In this document: piece by piece, positions 1 to 5,485 of the stretch | How positions within the stretch are numbered: position 1 is the first letter of the stretch | Layout: every line of letters begins with the position of its first letter | Assembly: GCA_045598975.1 (NCBI GenBank) | Contig: JAZRVE010000021.1 | Location: 1-5,511, forward strand | Reading direction: 5' to 3' | From: UMGS882 sp045598975 | Lineage (GTDB): Bacteria; Bacillota; Clostridia; Oscillospirales; CAG-382 | DNA: 5,511 bases | Translations under genes and position numbers: made by a program | The notes under the pieces: model-generated | The model's database searches: none | Told to the model about the DNA's origin: nothing | What the model saw: the letters and a program-made list of their open reading frames with translations, nothing else

Positions 1-1500
1 GTCATAGCGGAACGACACGTGGGAAAGCTCGATGTCGCCGTGAAGCTCGGTGATGTTTTCCTTGCCGTCGTGCTTCTCCGGCGCGGTTTCCAAGATCGGC
101 TTCGCCATTTCCAGCGCCGGCTTGATGTCGGCAACGGTGACGGCGATGGTGACAACGGCCGCAAATGCCGCCGACACCATGGCATACGCCGTATTGAACG
201 CGTAATAATCGGCGACGGCGACGTGATTCTCCACGGCGATGGCGTACAGGATCATGGAGCCGATCAGAGAGACCGCAAGGTTGACCGTCGCACCGAGTTT
301 CAAAAAGGCGGGCGGGTTATACGCCAGTTCCGCTTCCTTCGCATACAGCTTCGCCCAGCGGGAAAACATACGCTTTTCCGCACCGGCCGATTTGATCTTC
401 TGGATACCCGTGATGGTCGCATAGGTAAGCCCGCTCGTTTTGGCGGTGAGTTCCATGACATCGCGGGTGATTTTCATCTGTTTGAAGGTGGTGATCAGCG
501 AAACGGCAAGCGTCGCAAAGGTGATAAGCAGTGCCGGAAGCCCGAGAGACGGGGTGAAAACAAAGATCTGCCCGATATAGATCAGGGAAAACAGCGATGT
601 GATCCCCGTCGTGCCGACGGTGCTGAACAACGTCGAGCACAGCGACTGTATATATGCCGTCCGCTGATAAAGCTCGCCCGCCGAATACTGCCGGAAAAAC
701 GCCGGCGGCAGGCTGATGATGCGGTTCATCACCGCCGCCTGCACGGCGATGCCCTGCTTTACACCGATACGGGAGCTGACGAGTCCCCGGAACATATTGA
801 TGCAGAGCTGACTGACGGAAAAGCACACCATAAACACGGCAAGCGACAGAAGCACCTGCAAACTGCCCGATTCCAGAACGTCACTGAACAACCATTTCGT
901 GAACAGCGGGGCAAGCAGACCGACCGCCGCCGTCAGTCCCATTATCAGAAAGAACAGCACGACATCAAATACGCTTAACTGCTTCATCATAAAGGCAAGC
1001 AGGTCGCCCGTCGTGAGCGATCTCTGCGGAAGCGGCTCGTAAAAACACAGCGCTTCCCTGTCGATCAGATCCTCGTTGAAGCGGTTGATCTTGACACGTC
1101 TGCCGTTTTTTATGTCGATCAGCCGATACCCCGTGATCTTTCCCGGGATCAGCGCGACCGCCGAGCCGTCCTCCTTCAAGGTGCCGAGCATGGCTCCCAC
1201 CGCGTGACGGTACCAGCCCTTTTCCAGCGTGACACTGCGGTTTTTGATGCCGAACGGGCGCATCCGGTATTCGATCTGCTCATCGACCGTGCTGATCTGC
1301 GGCGGTATCTCCTCCGTTTTGTAACTGCACTGATAATACTTTAATATCTCCTCCATGGCGGACTCGGCTATCCGTTCATGACTCAGCGCTTTGCGCAGCC
1401 GGTTTCCCATGACGGCGCCGGCAATGGAATCTATGGCTTCTTCAAAATCCGCGTTATCCGACTGCTCCCGATACCGAAGCTGTTCCTCAAACCAGCTCAT
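1..1500 (-). CDS. NHLM/NHLP-type bacteriocin export ABC transporter, second permease/ATPase subunit (3' part missing)
   Basis: The frame is open from an ATG at 1500 to the left edge, giving 500 residues without a stop. Residues 1-170 form a soluble N-terminal domain that lacks the C39 peptidase motif. A six-helix ABC exporter membrane domain follows, with hydrophobic segments near 180-200, 214-234, 287-312, 318-337, 402-422 and 438-458. It includes the typical stretch after helix 2, SLPPAFFRQYSAGELYQR (263-280). The nucleotide-binding domain has just begun (GDIELSHVSFRYD, with the A-loop tyrosine at 499) when the window ends, so Walker A, signature and Walker B are not visible. In the NHLM export family this peptidase-less subunit is found beside the C39-containing ABC protein, probably as its partner; the family subunit is usually about 700 residues. 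The start is supported by AAAGGAGG 10 bases upstream, and only 17 bases separate it from the preceding gene. The truncation is caused by the window edge, not by mutation. Confidence 0.88.
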   Translation of the reverse strand, partial: MSWFEEQLRYREQSDNADFEEAIDSIAGAVMGNRLRKALSHERIAESAMEEILKYYQCSYKTEEIPPQISTVDEQIEYRMRPFGIKNRSVTLEKGWYRHAVGAMLGTLKEDGSAVALIPGKITGYRLIDIKNGRRVKINRFNEDLIDREALCFYEPLPQRSLTTGDLLAFMMKQLSVFDVVLFFLIMGLTAAVGLLAPLFTKWLFSDVLESGSLQVLLSLAVFMVCFSVSQLCINMFRGLVSSRIGVKQGIAVQAAVMNRIISLPPAFFRQYSAGELYQRTAYIQSLCSTLFSTVGTTGITSLFSLIYIGQIFVFTPSLGLPALLITFATLAVSLITTFKQMKITRDVMELTAKTSGLTYATITGIQKIKSAGAEKRMFSRWAKLYAKEAELAYNPPAFLKLGATVNLAVSLIGSMILYAIAVENHVAVADYYAFNTAYAMVSAAFAAVVTIAVTVADIKPALEMAKPILETAPEKHDGKENITELHGDIELSHVSFRYD

Positions 1501-1510
1501 GCTGCCGACA

Positions 1511-1518
1511 CCTCCTTT
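1511..1518 (-). promoter_or_regulatory. Ribosome binding site overlapping the upstream gene's stop codon
   Basis: On the minus strand, AAAGGAGG shares its first base with the TAA stop of the C39 transporter gene and lies 10 bases before the ATG of the next subunit. This fits translational coupling of two proteins that are probably needed in equal amounts. The sequence is seen directly; coupling is inferred. Confidence 0.75.
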
Positions 1519-3689
1519 TATTCCGCACTGACAAGATCCCGGTAGATCGTGCAGTTTTCCATAAGTTCCTTATGCGTTCCCCTGTCTTTTATCACGCCGT
1601 CTTCCATCACGATGATCTCATCGCAGGAACGGATGGTGGACAGACGGTGCGCGATCACAATGCAGGTGATCCCTCTGTCGCGGATCGCTTTGACGACCTC
1701 GTACTCAGTCCTTGCGTCCAGTGCGCTGGTCGCTTCGTCAAGAATGATGACGGTAGGCTGCCCGGCAAGCGCACGGGCGATCTCCATACGCTGTCTCTGT
1801 CCGCCGGAAAAATCCTTTCCGCCTTCGGTAAGCTTATACTGATAGCCTCCCGGGCGCTGCATGATATCGTCGTGAAGCCGGGCGTCACGGGCGGCGAGGA
1901 TCATCTCAAAATCCTCGATGCTGTTATCCCACATTTTGATGTTGTTGGCAATGGTGTCCTCAAAAAGGATGATCTCCTGATCGACGACGGCAAGAGAACC
2001 GCGGAAGACGTTGCGGGAGATCTGACGGATCGGCTTGCCGTCGAACAGTATCTCGCCGCTCCACGGCTGATAAAGTCCCGCGATCAGCTTCGATACGGTG
2101 GATTTTCCGCTGCCGGAGGCACCCACGACGGCAACGCTCTGTCCGGGCATCAACTTCATGCTGAAATCGCGGATGAGCGGATCGGAAAGGGGCGAATAGC
2201 CGAACGTGACGTTTTTCAGTTCTACGTTTCCGGACAGCTTCCGCGAATCATCGGAAACGGGTGCTTCCGTGAACGTCACGTCGTCCGGGTATTCCATCAC
2301 GTCATCCACGCGCTCCATCTGCGTCCGCATTTCCTGCAAGGTCTGTCCCGCCGTGATGAGCGTCGTGGCAGGCAGCATGAAGGCCGTCAGAAACCCCTGA
2401 AACGCCAAGATCATACCGACGGTGAACTGCCCGTTCATGGTCAGCCATACGCCGAGAAACAGCACGATATTATTGGCAAGCGAGGAAACGAACTGCGGGA
2501 TCATGCCGAAATACTGATCCAACTTCATGTATTCCACCTGCTGGGTGTTGACGCTTGCCTGGTAGCCCGACCATTTCTTGAAAAAGCCGTTCTCGGCGCC
2601 CGAGGCCTTGATAGTCTCGACCATTTCGATACCGGCGACCGTCGACGAGGCAAGCTTGGCGCTGTCCCGCATGGCTACGCGGGTGATATTGATGCGCTTT
2701 GCGGATATCCACCGGGAAACCAGCGCGTTGATCGCAAGAGACGCTAATCCGACGAGCGTTAAGATCACGCTGTACCGGATCATGACGACAAAGTAGAACA
2801 CCATCATCGCCGCGTTGAGCAAGAGCGGCGCAAACGTGCCGACGAGCGTATTGGCGATCAGTGAGTGGGACGCCTGCCGTTCCTGAATGTCTCCCGCCAT
2901 ACGCTGCGAGAAGAACTTCATCGGCATTTTTAAGACCTTCCACATAAAGTCCGCGTTCCCCACCGCCGCCATCTTGCCGTTGATGCGCAGCGAATAGACC
3001 GCCTGCAAGGCGGACATGAGTATTTCGATCAGATTGAAGACGCCGAGGAAGAGCAGGAACGGGATCAGCCAGTCCTCATCCGTTCCCGTCAGCAGATGGT
3101 CGAGAAAGACGCGTGAAAACGCCGGCTGAATGAATCCCATCAGTGCCGCGATCATGCCGGTCAATGCCGTGAAGGCGAGTGCCGTGCCGGTGCCTTTGAG
3201 CCGTTTCGCCGCAAAAGACAGCATGCTCTTCGGTTTGCCGGAAGGTACGAAGGCGTCCGTCGGCTCAAATTGCAGGCAGATACCGGTGAAGGCTTCGTCA
3301 AAAATGTCCATCGGCACGTGATAGGTGCCTCTTGCGGGATCGTTTATGTAGGCTTTGCCGCCCTTGAAGCCGTCAAGCACCACGAAATGGTTGAAATTCC
3401 AGTGAATGATGCACGGGAAGCTCCCCTGCTCCTTCAAGGTCTCCGTTTCATAGCGGACGCCCTTTGCGTTCAGCCCGTAATATCTTGCCGCTTTCATCAT
3501 GTTCCGCGCGTTTGAGCCGGCGCGCGACACGCCGCAGTCCTCGCGCACCTGCTCGATGGGAATCCATTTGCCGTAATAGGCAAGTATCATGCACAGGCTT
3601 GCCGCACCGCATTCGAGCGCTTCCAGCTGCATCACGACCGGCACCTTCACCGTGCCCTTTCTGATCGGTTTTTTTATTTTTTTCGCCAT
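1518..3689 (-). CDS. NHLM/NHLP-family bacteriocin export ABC transporter: C39 peptidase/permease/ATPase
   Basis: This 723-residue protein is a complete peptidase-containing ABC transporter that would cleave a leader peptide at a double-glycine-type site and export the product. Residues about 12-140 are the C39 peptidase: Q21 (oxyanion hole), catalytic C27 in LEALECGAA, H101 in NHFVVLDGF, and D117 in INDPA. All the expected catalytic residues are present. Six membrane helices lie roughly in 167-442. The ATPase domain has Walker A GASGSGKST (523-531, K529), signature FSGGQ (627-631), Walker B ending ILDEATSALD (D651, E652) and the H-loop His681, so it looks active. Length and domain order match the first ABC subunit of the NHLM export system. 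The ATG has GAGGA seven bases upstream, and 19 bases separate it from the HlyD-like gene. The N-terminus is lysine-rich, encoded by two runs of seven A. It might instead be a lantibiotic or class II bacteriocin transporter, but the paired second ABC gene favours NHLM. Confidence 0.93.
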   Translation of the reverse strand: MAKKIKKPIRKGTVKVPVVMQLEALECGAASLCMILAYYGKWIPIEQVREDCGVSRAGSNARNMMKAARYYGLNAKGVRYETETLKEQGSFPCIIHWNFNHFVVLDGFKGGKAYINDPARGTYHVPMDIFDEAFTGICLQFEPTDAFVPSGKPKSMLSFAAKRLKGTGTALAFTALTGMIAALMGFIQPAFSRVFLDHLLTGTDEDWLIPFLLFLGVFNLIEILMSALQAVYSLRINGKMAAVGNADFMWKVLKMPMKFFSQRMAGDIQERQASHSLIANTLVGTFAPLLLNAAMMVFYFVVMIRYSVILTLVGLASLAINALVSRWISAKRINITRVAMRDSAKLASSTVAGIEMVETIKASGAENGFFKKWSGYQASVNTQQVEYMKLDQYFGMIPQFVSSLANNIVLFLGVWLTMNGQFTVGMILAFQGFLTAFMLPATTLITAGQTLQEMRTQMERVDDVMEYPDDVTFTEAPVSDDSRKLSGNVELKNVTFGYSPLSDPLIRDFSMKLMPGQSVAVVGASGSGKSTVSKLIAGLYQPWSGEILFDGKPIRQISRNVFRGSLAVVDQEIILFEDTIANNIKMWDNSIEDFEMILAARDARLHDDIMQRPGGYQYKLTEGGKDFSGGQRQRMEIARALAGQPTVIILDEATSALDARTEYEVVKAIRDRGITCIVIAHRLSTIRSCDEIIVMEDGVIKDRGTHKELMENCTIYRDLVSAE

Positions 3690-3708
3690 GTTTCAGTCCT
3701 CGATTCAA

Positions 3709-4134
3709 TCAATTCAAAACGAATGACAAGGGCGTGTACTGTCCGACGACGATCTTTCCCTCATAATCTCCGTCGGCCGGCAGGGCTTCCGCCGACAGCG
3801 TGCAGGCATAATATCCCCGTTCTTCTTTTGTGCCGATCTCTCCGATGACAGCCGTGTTCCCGTCATACTCTACGGTCATGCCGGGCTTGACACGCGTCAC
3901 GTTTCCGCTTTCGACGTAGCAGACGGCCGTCCCGTTTCCCACGCGTACGTCTGCCGGCATGGTGCTGTCAACGTGTCCGAACACGCCCCAGACGCAGGCG
4001 CCCGCGAGAAGCACGATGACACTGCAAAGCAGCAGCCAGACACCGGGATTGGACACCTTTATGTATTCGTTCAGGTTTTCCGGAGATTTGATTTTATCCA
4101 AGCTTTTCTTTCTGAACAAGTCCCTGATCGCCAT
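3709..4134 (-). CDS. Very short HlyD-like NHLM export accessory protein
   Basis: A 141-residue protein, first gene of the export operon. Residues 1-30 form a charged cytoplasmic start (LFRKKSLDKIKSPENLNEYI) that resembles the N-terminus of NHLM-type HlyD proteins. One membrane helix spans about 31-53 (GVWLLLCSVIVLLAGACVWGVFG). Residues about 60-141 would lie outside the membrane and look beta-rich, with a VKPGMTVEYDGNTAVIGEIGT segment like the C-terminal beta-barrel part of membrane fusion proteins. The long coiled-coil hairpin and a clear lipoyl domain are missing; full-size relatives have roughly 300-450 residues. Its proposed role is an extracytoplasmic adaptor for the two ABC subunits. 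It starts at an ATG with AAGGAG seven bases upstream and ends in TGA 19 bases before the transporter. Family assignment rests on the N-terminus and operon position. The short form may be natural in a cell without an outer membrane, since the ends of the frame look intact. Confidence 0.75.
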   Translation of the reverse strand: MAIRDLFRKKSLDKIKSPENLNEYIKVSNPGVWLLLCSVIVLLAGACVWGVFGHVDSTMPADVRVGNGTAVCYVESGNVTRVKPGMTVEYDGNTAVIGEIGTKEERGYYACTLSAEALPADGDYEGKIVVGQYTPLSFVLN

Positions 4135-4157
4135 AGTATTTCTCCTTATCCGTATAT

Positions 4158-4198
4158 CTGCCGGTCCGCGCCGTCCGAAGGGCTCAACGTACCGACAG
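4158..4198 (-). promoter_or_regulatory. Possible leader hairpin in the export operon 5' UTR
   Basis: In the predicted untranslated leader, CTGTCGGT (4198-4191) can pair with ACCGGCAG (4165-4158) on the minus-strand RNA. This gives eight pairs, one of them G-U, closing a 25-base loop rich in GC. It ends ten bases before the AAGGAG site of the HlyD-like gene. No known riboswitch was recognised; it may affect mRNA stability or ribosome access. Confidence 0.3.
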
Positions 4199-4223
4199 GC
4201 AAAAAAATCCCATTATTTTTATA

Positions 4224-4252
4224 ATTGTATCATACATCGCGTATTTCGTCAA
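4224..4252 (-). promoter_or_regulatory. Vegetative (sigma-A-type) promoter of the export operon
   Basis: On the minus strand the -35 box TTGACG (4252-4247) and the -10 box TACAAT (4229-4224) are separated by exactly 17 bases, each with one mismatch to the consensus. Transcription would start near 4217, giving a leader of about 83 bases before the HlyD-like gene. An 11-base perfect palindrome, TGTATCATACA (4226-4236), overlaps the -10 box and could be a repressor site, though it is short. The promoter lies between the spore gene's terminator and the operon, so the two units are transcribed separately. Confidence 0.72.
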
Positions 4253-4290
4253 GACACAAAATACGCCGTGCCGTGTCTTCCCTCACGCAA

Positions 4291-4321
4291 GAAAAGGAGC
4301 CGTCCCTTTCGGGACGGCTCC
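4291..4321 (-). terminator. Rho-independent terminator of the spore protein gene
   Basis: GGAGCCGTCCC (4296-4306) and GGGACGGCTCC (4311-4321) form a perfect 11-bp stem with a four-base loop. On the minus strand the stem is followed directly by TTTTCTT. It lies 88 bases past the spore gene's stop codon and before the export operon's promoter. On the plus strand no T-run follows, so it works best for minus-strand transcription. Confidence 0.85.
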
Positions 4322-4332
4322 GGCTCCGTTTC

Positions 4333-4390
4333 AAAACATCCTTTTTATCCTACGGAAGGACACCGGATGTTTTTCTCCCAAAAGCGGGAG
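4333..4390. repeat. Two hairpins in the 3' region of the spore gene
   Basis: AAAACATCC (4333-4341) pairs with GGATGTTTT (4365-4373), a perfect 9-bp stem with a 23-base loop. CTCCC (4375-4379) pairs with GGGAG (4386-4390). With the terminator they make three hairpins in a row between the stop codon and the end of the transcript. They may protect a spore mRNA from 3' decay, which is inference only. Confidence 0.4.
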
Positions 4391-4409
4391 AGCACGGGTT
4401 TGCGGCGTG

Positions 4410-4607
4410 TCAGCCGTTGGTCTTCATGGCGTTTTCGGCGTTCATGATCATCTTCTTGACCATCTGACCGCCGACAGAGCCTGCCTGCTTGGAGGTGAGG
4501 TCGCCGTTATAACCGTTTTTCAGGTTGACGCCGACTTCGCTTGCCGCTTCCATCTTGAACTTATCAAGTGCGGACTTTGCTTCCGGAACGAGTTTCTTGC
4601 TATTCAT
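4410..4607 (-). CDS. Alpha/beta-type small acid-soluble spore protein
   Basis: A 65-residue protein of the usual size for this family. Such proteins coat DNA in the developing spore, protect it from UV and heat, and supply amino acids when cut up at germination. Visible family marks are K-M-E-A-A-S-E-V-G-V (residues 18-27), matching the germination protease (GPR) site with cleavage expected after E20, and the C-terminal signature GSVGGQMVKKMI (43-54). The usual Asn before the GSVGG block is Ala42, and the usual Glu after it is Gln48, so this is a somewhat divergent member. The ATG at 4607 was chosen because AAGGAG lies eight bases upstream and the family begins close to this point; a start at 4793 would add 62 basic, family-foreign residues. 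It has its own terminator and two possible forespore promoters, so it is probably monocistronic. Its role is unlikely to be tied to the neighbouring exporter. Confidence 0.93.
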   Translation of the reverse strand: MNSKKLVPEAKSALDKFKMEAASEVGVNLKNGYNGDLTSKQAGSVGGQMVKKMIMNAENAMKTNG

Positions 4608-4615
4608 GTCTGTTT

Positions 4616-4621
4616 CTCCTT
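4616..4621 (-). promoter_or_regulatory. Ribosome binding site fixing the spore protein start
   Basis: AAGGAG on the minus strand, eight bases before the ATG at 4607. It decides the start against the in-frame upstream ATG at 4793. A small stem (ACGACG/CGTCGT, 4635-4650) lies just upstream and leaves this site free. Confidence 0.8.
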
Positions 4622-4702
4622 TGATTTTCGTACGACGACGGTTTCGTCGTGAAAGCCTTGCGCGATCTCCTTTCGTCCGGGAGATCACCCGGCTTACATT
4701 CA

Positions 4703-4731
4703 TAGTTTTTGCCGTGTTCCGCTTATTATGC
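4703..4731 (-). promoter_or_regulatory. Possible forespore (sigma-G-type) promoter, proximal copy
   Basis: On the minus strand, GCATA (4731-4727) fits the sigma-G -35 pattern GHATR. Seventeen bases later comes AAAACTA (4709-4703), matching five of seven positions of CATACTA. Transcription would start near 4695, about 88 bases before the spore protein ATG. Genes of this family are classically transcribed by sigma-G in the forespore, which supports the call, but the -10 match is imperfect. Confidence 0.5.
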
Positions 4732-4792
4732 CTGCCATTTTTTGTAAAAACGCCGGCTCTCGGTCGCGGTCGGTTTTCTCCGTCGTCAGTCA

Positions 4793-4821
4793 TAGTGTTT
4801 GCCGAATACGGCGGGATATTC
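4793..4821 (-). promoter_or_regulatory. Possible forespore (sigma-G-type) promoter, distal copy
   Basis: On the minus strand, GAATA (4821-4817), part of a full TGAATA, is an ideal sigma-G -35 box. Seventeen bases later comes AACACTA (4799-4793), five of seven matches to CATACTA. It sits exactly 90 bp upstream of the proximal copy with the same spacing. Its -35 box is the better of the two. It could be the original promoter or a second start. Confidence 0.5.
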
Positions 4822-4840
4822 AGGCAATTTTTTCAAAAGG

Positions 4841-4878
4841 AAGAGTGTTTCACACGCCGCGAAACTCTCTTCTTTTTT
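4841..4878 (+). terminator. Hairpin terminator, best on the plus strand and possibly bidirectional
   Basis: AAGAGTGTTTC (4841-4851) pairs with GAAACTCTCTT (4861-4871): ten pairs around one T-T mismatch, with a nine-base loop. On the plus strand CTTTTTTGTTT follows, a strong T-run. On the minus strand only CCTTTTG follows, so termination of leftward transcription is less certain. No plus-strand gene is visible upstream of it in this window. It may shield the spore gene from transcription coming from the right, or end an unrecognised short plus-strand RNA. Confidence 0.6.
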
Positions 4879-4904
4879 GTTTATCTTATCATCAAGGGAG
4901 TGTT

Positions 4905-4922
4905 TCGTCGCTGCGGCGACGA
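4905..4922. repeat. Hairpin with 7-bp stem
   Basis: TCGTCGC (4905-4911), loop TGCG, GCGACGA (4916-4922). It directly abuts the next hairpin at 4923 with no spacer base. Confidence 0.55.
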
Positions 4923-4954
4923 CCTACTTTTCTCACAAATGCGAGAAAAGTAGG
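4923..4954. repeat. Perfect 12-bp hairpin at the left end of the palindromic block
   Basis: CCTACTTTTCTC (4923-4934) and GAGAAAAGTAGG (4943-4954) pair perfectly around an eight-base loop. The right arm also resembles, in inverted orientation, the last bases of the window (5491-5509). Confidence 0.7.
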
Positions 4955-4970
4955 CAAAAGCGCATTTTTT

Positions 4971-5000
4971 CTCCGCAAAACGGGAAAACGTTTTGCGGAG
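4971..5000. repeat. Perfect 12-bp hairpin
   Basis: CTCCGCAAAACG (4971-4982) pairs with CGTTTTGCGGAG (4989-5000) around a six-base GGAAAA loop. No T-run follows on the plus strand; on the minus strand the stem is followed by AAAAAATGCG, so it is not a terminator in either direction. Confidence 0.7.
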
Positions 5001-5169
5001 GCGCGAGGCTATATCACGGCGGCATCGGTACGGGATACGCACAAATTCCAACCGTGCGGCACGGGTGGATTACATGGCACAAACGGCGGCGTAGTGCCGG
5101 ATATTGATGATATGTACAAAAGGACGGGCTATACAAGATGTTATTCTATCTGGCTTTGCGGCTCTTTTC

Positions 5170-5201
5170 GTCGCGCCCGCCGCCGTTTTGGCGGGCGTGA
5201 C
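5170..5201. repeat. GC-rich 12-bp hairpin
   Basis: GTCGCGCCCGCC (5170-5181) pairs with GGCGGGCGTGAC (5190-5201), with one G-T wobble and an eight-base loop. It is very stable, but no T-tract follows on either side. Confidence 0.65.
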
Positions 5202-5259
5202 CCCTATCCGCGGGAGACTGCGGCAGTTGTTTCCGCTCGCTCACGCTCGCGGTTTGGAT

Positions 5260-5274
5260 GCAGCGGCACGCTGC
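5260..5274. repeat. Small hairpin
   Basis: GCAGCG (5260-5265), loop GCA, CGCTGC (5269-5274). It lies just after a CGCTCGCTCACGCTCGCG tract (5235-5252) that is itself repetitive. Confidence 0.5.
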
Positions 5275-5357
5275 GGGACGTATTTAATCGTATCATTCTT
5301 TTTCAGTAAATCAAGAATTTCCGGAAGTAGCCCTACCGTTAGCACAATAAAAACATA

Positions 5358-5378
5358 CCCGAGCTTCTACGGCTCGGG
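5358..5378 (-). terminator. Hairpin, possible minus-strand terminator
   Basis: CCCGAGC (5358-5364) pairs with GCTCGGG (5372-5378), a 7-bp stem with a seven-base loop. On the minus strand TATGTTTTTATTG follows, a T-rich tail starting four bases after the stem. It could end a transcript entering from the right edge. As no gene is seen there, it may simply belong to the hairpin block. Confidence 0.35.
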
Positions 5379-5424
5379 CTTTGAAGGCGCTCCTATCGGC
5401 GATACTGCGGCAAATCTTTTCCTC

Positions 5425-5460
5425 CGTCGCAAAGATGCGGCGCATGCCGCCTTTGCGACG
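5425..5460. repeat. Long two-tier hairpin
   Basis: CGTCGCAAAG (5425-5434) pairs with CTTTGCGACG (5451-5460). Inside it, GCGGC (5437-5441) pairs with GCCGC (5446-5450) around a GCAT loop, leaving a two-base bulge. Together they give fifteen base pairs, the strongest structure in the block. Confidence 0.65.
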
Positions 5461-5470
5461 TAAGGGGGTG

Positions 5471-5485
5471 CGGGGCTACGCCCCG
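5471..5485. repeat. GC-rich hairpin followed by a T-run on the plus strand
   Basis: CGGGGC (5471-5476), loop TAC, GCCCCG (5480-5485), then GCAATCTTTTTGG on the plus strand. The T-run begins six bases after the stem, so terminator activity is doubtful. Confidence 0.45.

Larger units (their letters stand above)
4700..4838. repeat. Diverged direct repeat of about 50 bp, two copies 90 bp apart
   Basis: Copy A covers about 4700-4749 and copy B about 4790-4838. Both begin TCATAGT, continue with TTTGCCG, and end with ATTTTTT followed by an A-run, all at matching distances. The copies differ mainly in the middle. The -35-like and -10-like boxes on the minus strand fall at equivalent positions in both, which suggests an ancient duplication of the spore gene's promoter region. 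Confidence 0.6.

Noticed and set aside
19..978. Long plus-strand open frame of 319 codons
   Set aside because: It lies antisense to the second ABC subunit, whose protein has clear transporter features. The plus-strand product is Arg/His/Asp-rich, without domains or a ribosome site, as expected of a shadow frame.
1572..2747. Plus-strand open frame of 391 codons
   Set aside because: It is antisense to the well-supported C39 ABC transporter and codes for a low-complexity basic product with no recognisable motif.
4669..4675. AAAGGAG on the minus strand as a ribosome binding site
   Set aside because: No start codon follows at a workable distance, and the sequence is partly held in a 7-bp stem (4664-4670 with 4680-4686).
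4724..4730. CATAATA on the minus strand as a -10 box for the spore gene
   Set aside because: No -35 element lies 16 to 19 bases upstream. The site fits better as part of the -35 region (GCATA) of the proximal forespore promoter.
4608..4793. N-terminal extension of the spore protein from an ATG at 4793
   Set aside because: The 62 added residues are highly basic and foreign to the family, they overlap the proximal promoter, and the ATG at 4607 has the proper ribosome site.
4728..5309. Plus-strand open frame of 193 codons
   Set aside because: It crosses the promoter repeat, the terminator hairpin and several palindromes, has no ribosome site and shows no known domain.
5104..5463. Plus-strand open frame of 119 codons with a signal-like start
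   Set aside because: The hydrophobic stretch is short and coded largely by a GC-rich hairpin. The frame has no ribosome site and passes through five hairpins, so I treat it as accidental.
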